Shown: piece after piece, positions 31,180 through 37,476 of the stretch
Layout: each line of letters opens with the position of its first letter
Position numbering within the stretch: position 1 is the stretch's first letter
Assembly (NCBI RefSeq): GCF_913053745.1
Contig: NZ_CAJXGF010000024.1
Location: forward strand, 1-37,476
From: an uncultured Nitratireductor sp.
Lineage (GTDB): Bacteria; Pseudomonadota; Alphaproteobacteria; Rhizobiales; Rhizobiaceae
Length of the DNA stretch: 37,476 bases
Reading direction: 5' to 3'
Translations under genes and position numbers: made by a program
Notes under the pieces: generated by a model
Databases searched by the model: none
Told to the model about the DNA's origin: nothing
Seen by the model: the letters and a program-made list of their open reading frames with translations, nothing else

Positions 31180-32505
31180 TCAATTCCGGCTAATCTTGCC
31201 TGCCGCATTTGTCTGCAATGTCTGCGTGAATACGATCCGAGCCGGCGTCGCCTCTCGTTCGAGCGTATTTCTGCATCTCGCCATAATGCGCTGTTTCAGT
31301 TCTGCCGTGTCCAAATCCTGCGAGGCAGGGACAACGCTTGCGATCAGCAATGCGCCTGTGATCGGGCTTTTCTTCGCTGTAACGGCAACCAGACCGACGC
31401 CCTCGACGTCTCCAATCACCCGTTCCACCCGCTCGGGATAGACCTTGACACCGCCGACATTCACGACACTGCTGTCGCGTCCCAGAAAGTGAGCCCGATC
31501 CCCCGCGATCTCGAGCCTGTCGCCGGTGTTGATGTAACCATTGGCGTCGATCTCGATATCCTGTCCGCTCAGATAGCGGGGCCGATATCCGCCGGGCGGG
31601 CGCAACCACAATGTGTTGTCGCGTATGCGGATGCCCACACCCTCGGATTGCTCTTCGGCCAGGGACAAGGGAAACCCCGCTTTTCCATCCTTCACGGCAA
31701 AGCCGACACCGGCTTCGGTCGACGCGTAGATATGAGTCAATCGTGCGTGCGGAAAACGGGCCGCCAGCGCATTGAGAACGGCTTGGTCGGCAATCTCCCC
31801 GCCCAGCGTCACTTGCTTGAGCGTGAGCTTATTGCTCTCCGGTGCCATCAGTAAGCGCCTCCACAATGTCGGCGTCGCGGACAGATGTGTGCATCCCGAT
31901 TCGACGAGGAACCTGACCTGTTCGGACACGTCCCGGTCTCTTTCTGGCACACAAAGGGTGCCGCCGCTGAGAAGCGATTGCAACGCGACTTGCAAACCGG
32001 CGAAGCGTGTCATTTCGTAGACCATCCCCCAGACGGGGACCGGCTGAACTTTCTCGGTGCGCACGGAGCGCGCGAGACTGTCGAGCGTGTGAGGAACCAG
32101 TTTCGGAATTCCCGTGGTCCCCGAAGTCGTCATTATCCAGCCCGTCGTCCGGTCGCGCGGTCGCGTGGGCCCTATTGCCTGAACGACGTTTCGCGCTGAC
32201 GCCAGGTCGTCACGATCGGAAACGATGATCGTACAATCGGCGACCTTCGCCAGTTCCTCGACGACTTCGGGCGGCTGCGCGGTCGATACCAGAAGGATTC
32301 CCGCCACCGCGCCATCGAGTGCGACCAGAACACGCGTCAGTTCGCGCACATCGTCTATGCTCACGAGCACGCGCGCATCGGACGGTATGTCTGCCGCAGG
32401 TCCGGACTGCAGGACCTCTGCGACGGATAGCCGGCCGTTCGGTGCGATCACCAGCACATGTTCGTCAGGGATGCCGGACAGTCTCTGGTGGAGGTTTGTG
32501 CTCAT
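31180..32505 (-). CDS. AMP-dependent acyl ligase (ANL superfamily)
   Basis: This enzyme activates a carboxylic acid with ATP as an acyl-adenylate and probably loads it on the neighbouring ACP; 441 residues, shorter than the usual 500-550 because the N-terminal region is reduced. The phosphate loop T-T-S-G-T-T-G-I-P-K is at 126-135, the Y-A-S-T-E-A motif (A5-like) follows, then G-Y-I-N-T-G-D, the hinge region L-G-R-D-S-S-V-V-N-V-G-G-V-K-V, and the catalytic Lys437 in A-G-K-I-S. All core motifs are therefore present. The ATG overlaps the ACP stop codon (ATGA), a sign of a working pair. The acid substrate cannot be read from the sequence. Confidence 0.85.
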   Translation of the reverse strand: MSTNLHQRLSGIPDEHVLVIAPNGRLSVAEVLQSGPAADIPSDARVLVSIDDVRELTRVLVALDGAVAGILLVSTAQPPEVVEELAKVADCTIIVSDRDDLASARNVVQAIGPTRPRDRTTGWIMTTSGTTGIPKLVPHTLDSLARSVRTEKVQPVPVWGMVYEMTRFAGLQVALQSLLSGGTLCVPERDRDVSEQVRFLVESGCTHLSATPTLWRRLLMAPESNKLTLKQVTLGGEIADQAVLNALAARFPHARLTHIYASTEAGVGFAVKDGKAGFPLSLAEEQSEGVGIRIRDNTLWLRPPGGYRPRYLSGQDIEIDANGYINTGDRLEIAGDRAHFLGRDSSVVNVGGVKVYPERVERVIGDVEGVGLVAVTAKKSPITGALLIASVVPASQDLDTAELKQRIMARCRNTLEREATPARIVFTQTLQTNAAGKISRN

Positions 32506-32765
32506 GCGGCGTGCGACCGGAACTTCTCGTAAAATGCCACAAACTCCGCAAAGGTCTGCGGATAGTAGGCGTCGGTGGACAGCGTGAACGGGTCAAAGCC
32601 CAATTCATCTTCAAGCTGACTGACGAAGATGGCAAAACCCAGACTGTCCAGGCCGGTATCCAGCAAAACCGTATCCGGCTGCAGTTCCGGCGCGTCGCTT
32701 TCGTTCTCGCTTTGCCAAACTTCTTTGAATGCTCGCCGAATTTCGGGCTCCAAGCTTTCCGTCAC
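32502..32765 (-). CDS. Acyl carrier protein
   Basis: This small carrier of 87 residues holds an acyl group on a phosphopantetheine arm. I chose the GTG at 32765 because AAAGGAAAGG lies about eight bases upstream; an upstream TTG at 32795 would add ten residues. The attachment Ser41 is in D-S-L-G-F, preceded by L-L-D-T-G-L. The rest is acidic and helical, as in ACPs and peptidyl carrier domains. It heads the operon ACP-ligase-reductase-PseH. The position recalls rkpF, an ACP of rhizobial K-antigen loci, but orthology is not shown. Confidence 0.85.
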   Translation of the reverse strand: MTESLEPEIRRAFKEVWQSENESDAPELQPDTVLLDTGLDSLGFAIFVSQLEDELGFDPFTLSTDAYYPQTFAEFVAFYEKFRSHAA

Positions 32766-32999
32766 CGCGTTTTCCTTTCCTTTTTCGCCCCGCAAGCCCG
32801 CGAATGTTTTGGTGCCGCCAGGCCATGAAGCCTGGTGCCCCTCCTGTTACACTTACGGGATTATTCAGGACAACCCATTAAATTGTCAGACGCAAGAAGG
32901 GTCGCGGGCGCGCGCACGGTCAAGACCATGCCCGCTCGGTGCAGGATCGATCTTCGCTCTCCGGGCGGATGAACGCTCGGCGCTGTCGAAACGGCGCTG
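32766..32999. other. Intergenic region between ACP and USP genes
   Basis: No gene is seen. It carries the likely promoter of the ACP operon, in the less GC-rich stretch at about 32840-32890, and the 3' end of the TRAP operon. I find no convincing terminator stem. Confidence 0.4.
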
Positions 33000-33425
33000 C
33001 TAACGCACCACCAGCACCGAGATGGAGGCATGCCGCACCACGCGCGCGGCATTGGGACCGATCAGGTAGTCCTCCGGGCTCGGCCGCGCCGCCGTAAGCA
33101 CGATCAGATCGGCCTTGACCTCCTTGGAATAACGTAGGATTTCACGGTAGATCGAACCGTGACCGACAATGTGCCGGTGCTTGATCTCGGCCGGCACATG
33201 CTTTTTCGTGAATGCGTGCAGCGTTTCGTTGGTGTGCTCGATCGCTTCCTGCTCATGGCCCTTCGGGAAAAACCCCCCGACAATGGACATGCCGTAATCC
33301 GGCACCACGGTCATCACATGCAGCCGGCTGCCGAAGGTGCGCGCATAATCGACGGCCGTTTGCAGCGTGCGCACCTCGTCTTCGGCATGGCCCAGATCGA
33401 TCGAAACGAGAATGTCCTTGTACAT
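33000..33425 (-). CDS. Universal stress protein (UspA family)
   Basis: This is a cytoplasmic protein of 141 residues with the UspA alpha/beta fold. The N-terminus D-I-L-V-S-I-D-L-G and the C-terminal S-V-L-V-V-R are typical. The usual ATP-binding motif G-x2-G-x9-G-(S/T) is degenerate: the stretch T-A-A-R-P-S-P-E-D-Y-L-I-G-P-N keeps only the last Gly. The GAGG ribosome-binding site overlaps the end of the TRAP permease gene, with a 12-base gap between them. A USP in a TRAP operon is known from the ectoine transporter TeaABC, where TeaD regulates uptake. A similar regulatory job is inferred here. Confidence 0.88.
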   Translation of the reverse strand: MYKDILVSIDLGHAEDEVRTLQTAVDYARTFGSRLHVMTVVPDYGMSIVGGFFPKGHEQEAIEHTNETLHAFTKKHVPAEIKHRHIVGHGSIYREILRYSKEVKADLIVLTAARPSPEDYLIGPNAARVVRHASISVLVVR

Positions 33426-33437
33426 GGATTATACCTC

Positions 33438-36131
33438 TCAGGCTTCGGCCGGACGCGGCGTGCCCGCCTGCGGATTGCCGGTCAGCGTCCCTCCGCGGCG
33501 GCGCTGCAGGAACATGACGAGCGCCAGCAGAAGAGCGGCCGGAATGTAGAACACCTCGCGCGGCATCCGCCCCTCATTGCTCACCTCCACTGACGTGATC
33601 TGCACGGGTTCGTCGGCGTAGAAGTCCAGGCTCGAAAGAGTCTTGCCGGCAAGGCTGTTCATGTCGAAAGGCTCTTCGAGGATCACCCGCTCGCCGTCGA
33701 TCTGCGCCACCAGTCCCGTCGCCGCTTCGAAGCGGGCTGCACCCGCCTCCCCGGCTTCTCCGAGATTGAACGCCATGGTGCGCTCCTCCATCTGGTCGGG
33801 ATTGTCGAAGTTCGGGCCGCGGATGGAGAAACGAACTTCCGCATCGTCCGGCTCCTCGGCCACCGCCTCGAAAATCTGCGCTGGCTCGGTGGCGATGTAG
33901 GGCGGCTGCACCAGATCGAGGAAGAAGCCCGGCCTCAGCAGCATGAAGGTGACGAGCAGCAACGCCGCCGACTCCCACAATTTGTTGCGCGCCATGAAAA
34001 AGCCCTGCGTGGCCGCCGCGAAGATCAGCATCGCCACCGTCGCCTGAATGGTCACCCAGATGGCGCCCATCCAACCGACATCGATCAGCAGCAGGTCCGT
34101 GTTGAACACGAAGATAAAGGGCAGAAGCACCGTGCGCAGCGAATAAAAGAACGCCGTGAAGCCGGTCTTGATCGGGTCGCCGCCTGACACGGCCGCCGCC
34201 GCGAAGGACGCCAGCCCCACCGGCGGCGTCACATCCGCCATGATGCCGAAGTAAAAAACGAACATATGCGCCGCGATGAGCGGGATCAGCACGCCGTTGG
34301 CCGCACCCAGTTCCACGATCACGGGTGCCATGAGCGAGGAAACGACGATGTAGTTCGCCGTGGTCGGCAGCCCCATGCCCAGCACCAGCCTGATCAGCGC
34401 CGTGAAGACGAGGATCAGGAAGATATTGCCGCCCGAAAGGAACTCGACGAACTCCGCCATCACCTGGCCGATGCCCGTGAGCGTCACCGTGCCGACGATG
34501 ATGCCGGCGGCGGCCGTTGCGCAGGCGATGCCGATCATGTTGCGCGCACCCAGAATGAGGCCGACGATCAGATCGTTGAAGCCTTCCTTGAAGGCCGCGC
34601 GCTGATCGGCGCTCTGCAATCCTCTGAAAAGCGCCTTCAGAGGCTTCTGCGTGAGGATGATGACGATAAGCAGAAGCACGGCATAGAAGGCCGACAGGCC
34701 GGGCGATTTACGTTCCACCATAAGCGACCAGACGAGCACGAACAGCGGCAAAAGATAATGCAGTCCGGTCCGGATCACCTCGCCCGGCAGCGGCAGTTCC
34801 ACAACCGGCGCGTTGGGGTCGTCCATTTCGAGATCGGGCGATTTGGCCGCGTACCAGATGAGCGCCAGATAGGCGATCAAGAGCGCCACCATCAGCACCG
34901 GCGCCGACAGGTTCGGCAGCATGAACTTGATGAAGTTGATGGCGTAGTAGATCGCGCCCACCAGAATCACGATCGACGCGATGACGATGCCCGAGCGCAT
35001 GAGCGCGACCGTCGCGGGGTGCGACTGGCGCTTTTGAAGCACAGGCATATCCTTTTTCACCGCCTCCAGATGCACCAGGTAAAGCAGCGCGATGTAGGAA
35101 ACCACTGCCGGCAGAAAAGCATGCTTGATCACCTGCAGGTAGGAAATGCCGACATATTCCACCATGAGAAAAGCGGCCGCGCCCATGACGGGCGGCATGA
35201 TCTGACCGTTGACGGAACTCGCCACCTCGACCGAACCCGCTTTTTCCGGCGAAAAGCCCACGCGCTTCATGAGCGGAATGGTGAACGTGCCCGTTGTCAC
35301 CACATTGGCAATGGAAGAGCCCGAAATCAGGCCGGTCATCATGGAAGCCAGCACCGCCGCCTTGGCCGGTCCGCCGCGCAGATGGCCAAGCAGCGCGAAG
35401 GCGAGCTTGATGAAGAAATTGCCCGCACCCGCCCGGTCCAGCATCGAGCCGAACAGAACGAACAGGAACACGAACGCCGAGGAAACGCCGAGCGCCACGC
35501 CGAACACGCCGTTCGGCGAAAGCCACATCTGGTCCATGGCACGGCTGAAGGATGCACCGCCCCAGCGGATGATGTCGGGCACATAGGTCGATGCGCCGAA
35601 GAAGACGTAAAGCAGAAAGACGATGGCGACGATGGCCAGTGGCGGACCGAGCGCGCGTCGCGTCGCCTCCAGAAGCAGCACCATGCCGATGCCGGCAACC
35701 ACCAGATCCTGCGTGATAGGCAGGCCGGGGCGCTGGGCAAGATCCCGGTAAAAGACAAAGATATAAAGCGCGCACGAAGCCGCCACGATTGCCAGCACCC
35801 AGTCGTTCAGAGGAATGCGGTTGCGGGGGCTCGATGCCAGCGGCGGAAAGGCCATGAACGCCAGGAACAGGCCGAATGCCAGATGGATAGCGCGCGATTG
35901 CGCGTCGTTCAGAACCAGCGACAGGCCTGTCAGGCTCGTCAGCGTGAAAGGCAGGGGCGATGCGATGTAGAGCTGGAAGAGCGACCAGCAGAGCGCGACA
36001 CCGGCGATGATATAGCCGGCCATGCCGGCCGGGTCGCGCGCGCCTGTATCCGAGGACGAAACCAGATCCTGGAGTTCGTCGTCGCTCAATGGCGCAGAGC
36101 TTTTGCCCGCATTGTCCGGGTTCGTCGCCAT
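33438..36131 (-). CDS. TRAP transporter fused 4TM/12TM permease (TAXI type)
   Basis: This is the inner-membrane part of a sodium-driven secondary importer; 897 residues. A charged N-terminus (1-35) is followed by small-subunit helices (about 38-160) and the large-subunit (DctM-like) portion, with the conserved stretches I-S-G-S-S-I-A-N-V-V-T-T-G and V-N-G-Q-I-M-P-P-V-M-G-A-A-A-F near 275-325, and a repeat of that pattern around M-G-L-P-T-T-A-N-Y-I-V. After about residue 720 comes a soluble C-terminal domain of the DUF3394 kind, then a final membrane helix and a basic tail. TAXI systems carry C4-dicarboxylates, glutamate or other organic acids; the ligand here is unknown. Confidence 0.9.
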   Translation of the reverse strand: MATNPDNAGKSSAPLSDDELQDLVSSSDTGARDPAGMAGYIIAGVALCWSLFQLYIASPLPFTLTSLTGLSLVLNDAQSRAIHLAFGLFLAFMAFPPLASSPRNRIPLNDWVLAIVAASCALYIFVFYRDLAQRPGLPITQDLVVAGIGMVLLLEATRRALGPPLAIVAIVFLLYVFFGASTYVPDIIRWGGASFSRAMDQMWLSPNGVFGVALGVSSAFVFLFVLFGSMLDRAGAGNFFIKLAFALLGHLRGGPAKAAVLASMMTGLISGSSIANVVTTGTFTIPLMKRVGFSPEKAGSVEVASSVNGQIMPPVMGAAAFLMVEYVGISYLQVIKHAFLPAVVSYIALLYLVHLEAVKKDMPVLQKRQSHPATVALMRSGIVIASIVILVGAIYYAINFIKFMLPNLSAPVLMVALLIAYLALIWYAAKSPDLEMDDPNAPVVELPLPGEVIRTGLHYLLPLFVLVWSLMVERKSPGLSAFYAVLLLIVIILTQKPLKALFRGLQSADQRAAFKEGFNDLIVGLILGARNMIGIACATAAAGIIVGTVTLTGIGQVMAEFVEFLSGGNIFLILVFTALIRLVLGMGLPTTANYIVVSSLMAPVIVELGAANGVLIPLIAAHMFVFYFGIMADVTPPVGLASFAAAAVSGGDPIKTGFTAFFYSLRTVLLPFIFVFNTDLLLIDVGWMGAIWVTIQATVAMLIFAAATQGFFMARNKLWESAALLLVTFMLLRPGFFLDLVQPPYIATEPAQIFEAVAEEPDDAEVRFSIRGPNFDNPDQMEERTMAFNLGEAGEAGAARFEAATGLVAQIDGERVILEEPFDMNSLAGKTLSSLDFYADEPVQITSVEVSNEGRMPREVFYIPAALLLALVMFLQRRRGGTLTGNPQAGTPRPAEA

Positions 36132-36186
36132 GACCCCATACCCCTCATTGGTTATTTGTTTTTGGGTTACTCGTTCCTGGGAGAGA

Positions 36187-36214
36187 AAGGGCGCCCGCCA
36201 TGGCGGGCGCCCTT
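36187..36214 (-). terminator. 28-bp perfect palindrome between TRAP genes
   Basis: The sequence is a 28-base perfect palindrome centred between 36200 and 36201. It lies 10 bases after the binding-protein stop codon on the transcript, in the 93-bp gap before the permease gene. No strong U-tract follows. It is most likely an RNA stem-loop (with a few unpaired central bases) that protects the binding-protein message or attenuates the permease, giving more binding protein than permease. Confidence 0.65.
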
Positions 36215-36224
36215 GTTCAGCGGC

Positions 36225-37205
36225 TTATTGCAGCCAGCCTTGTTCCTTGTAGTAAGCTTCCGCGCCCGGATGCATCGGCGCGGAGTTGCCCTGGTTGACC
36301 ATGCTCTCGGGCGTCAGGTTGGCGAGCGCCGGATGCAGCGCCTTGAAGGCGTCGAAGTCCTTGAAGACGGCATCCACGAAAGCCGCCACGACGTCGTCGG
36401 GAACGTCCGCCGAGGTGACGACGGTCGCGCCGACACCGAAGGTGTTCACGTCGTTGTCGGTGCCACGGTACATGCCGCCCGGAATGGTCGCCTTGAAATA
36501 GTAGGGATTCTCCGAAACGAGTGTGTCCACGGCCTCACCTTCGACCGGAACGATCACGCTGTCGCAGGTGGTGGTCGCTTCCTGGATCGCACCGGCCGGG
36601 TGACCGACCGTGTAGGCGAACGCGTCGATGTTGTTGTCGCAGAGCGCCGAACTCTGTTCGGCAGGTGCCAATTCGGCGGCAACTGCGAAGTCCGAGTTGG
36701 ACCAGCCCTTCTCCGCGATCAGCAGATCCATCAGAGCGCGCTGGCCCGAACCCGGATTGCCGATGTTCACACGCTTGCCCTTCAGATCGTCGAAACCGGC
36801 AACGCCGGCGTCCTTGCGTGCCACCACCGTAAGCGGCTCGGCATGCAGCGAAAAGACCGAACGCAGCTTCTCATGCGCTCCGCCATCGGCGAAGTTCGCC
36901 TCGCCCTTGGAGGCGTTGTACTGAACGTCGGACTGCACGACGCCGAATTCCAGGTCCCCGCCCTTGATGGCATTCACGTTGAAGACCGATCCGCCGGTCG
37001 ATTCGACCGAACAGCGAATACCCGTTTCGCGGCGGTTCTGGTTCATCAGGCGGCAGATCGCGCCACCGACCGGATAGTATACGCCCGTTACACCGCCGGT
37101 GCCGACGGATACGAAGCGCTGCTCCTGCGCGCTGGCCGTCCCGGTCGCCATCGAGCCGAGCATCGCGGCCGCAAGGCCAAAACCGAGAATGCGATGAGAT
37201 TTCAT
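36225..37205 (-). CDS. TAXI-family TRAP transporter periplasmic binding protein
   Basis: This protein binds the substrate in the periplasm and delivers it to the fused permease; 326 residues. The ATG at 37205 is preceded by GGGAG and starts directly with a signal peptide: basic residues 2-5, a hydrophobic core, and A-S-A cleavage after residue 26. A longer upstream frame adds an Arg-rich extension and was rejected. The mature N-terminus [17 protein letters not shown] is the hallmark of the TAXI family, as is [11 protein letters not shown]. The region [14 protein letters not shown] is also conserved. It is first in the operon. Confidence 0.93.
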   Translation of the reverse strand: MKSHRILGFGLAAAMLGSMATGTASAQEQRFVSVGTGGVTGVYYPVGGAICRLMNQNRRETGIRCSVESTGGSVFNVNAIKGGDLEFGVVQSDVQYNASKGEANFADGGAHEKLRSVFSLHAEPLTVVARKDAGVAGFDDLKGKRVNIGNPGSGQRALMDLLIAEKGWSNSDFAVAAELAPAEQSSALCDNNIDAFAYTVGHPAGAIQEATTTCDSVIVPVEGEAVDTLVSENPYYFKATIPGGMYRGTDNDVNTFGVGATVVTSADVPDDVVAAFVDAVFKDFDAFKALHPALANLTPESMVNQGNSAPMHPGAEAYYKEQGWLQ

Positions 37206-37476
37206 AATGCGTCTCCCTACTGATGTTACGCGTTTGCGCATACGTGCACGTCGAAAGATGCTGCGGCCTGTCCGAACCGACGACCGCAGCCGGGCATTGC
37301 GTGCGAGATGCCCGTCAAAGCGCGGTCCGAAAAGACCCGACGCGAAGCGTTAAACGCCCCCCGCCCCGAGTCAATGGCCCGGGCGCGCAATTTGCAAAAA
37401 GCTGCAACGGAAAGCTGTGTCAACATTGCGAGAAAGCAGAACACAAACTTCTGTTTTTTCTACCGATTATTTTCTC
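37206..37476. promoter_or_regulatory. Upstream region of the TAXI TRAP operon
   Basis: No gene is evident. A TTGACA hexamer on the minus strand at 37423-37418 could be a -35 box, but no good -10 box follows at 16-18 bases. The right end is AT-rich. Confidence 0.3.

Noticed and set aside
34266-37223. Open frame of 985 codons on the plus strand opposite the TRAP genes
   Set aside because: It is a shadow of two clear minus-strand genes; its product is His/Arg/Asp-rich and matches no family pattern.

Overview
The window reads as chromosomal DNA of a high-GC alphaproteobacterium, most likely of the order Hyphomicrobiales (Rhizobiales). The support is GC-rich coding with tight ATGA stop/start overlaps, a TAXI-type TRAP transporter, and a rhizobial K-antigen-like capsule locus combining UDP-glucose dehydrogenase, pseudaminic acid genes and an acyl carrier protein/reductase cassette. 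I cannot name the genus. I see no tRNA, rRNA, insertion sequence or CRISPR array.

Region 1 (about 499-12130, plus strand) is a self-contained type I secretion locus. It holds a TolC-family outer membrane lipoprotein, an AT-rich leader, a 1032-residue BapA/LapF-like adhesin, the exporter ATPase/permease, the HlyD-family adaptor, and an unusual gene pair. The adhesin carries an uninterrupted Asp-Ala tract of 255 residues (128 Asp, 127 Ala). The gene pair appears to be one protein, an alpha/alpha-toroid domain joined to a MurF-like ligase, split by a one-base frame change near 10,970-10,990.

Region 2 (12285-15562, minus strand) is a BtuFCD-type ABC importer: binding protein, FecCD-type permease and ATPase. 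A clear cobalamin riboswitch lies upstream, so the cargo is probably a corrinoid or cobalt compound rather than an iron siderophore.

Region 3 (15855-32765) is a surface-polysaccharide island. It contains UDP-glucose 6-dehydrogenase, a GT4 glycosyltransferase, a KpsM/KpsT-like ABC exporter, a pseB-pseC-pseF-pseG-pseI operon, two further genes in that operon (an unknown helical protein and a TPR/GT9-like protein), a GT-B transferase, and a second operon of ACP, AMP-dependent acyl ligase, short-chain reductase and a PseH-like GNAT. Together these cover every step from UDP-GlcNAc to CMP-pseudaminic acid. They also suggest a dedicated acyl supply for modifying the sugar and an exporter for the finished capsule.

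Region 4 (33000-37205, minus strand) is a TAXI TRAP transporter operon: periplasmic binding protein, a 28-bp perfect palindrome, fused 4TM/12TM permease, and a universal stress protein.

The most unusual features are the Asp-Ala tract, the toroid/MurF-like protein attached to an adhesin secretion operon, and the acyl-ACP cassette co-transcribed with the PseH-like acetyltransferase.
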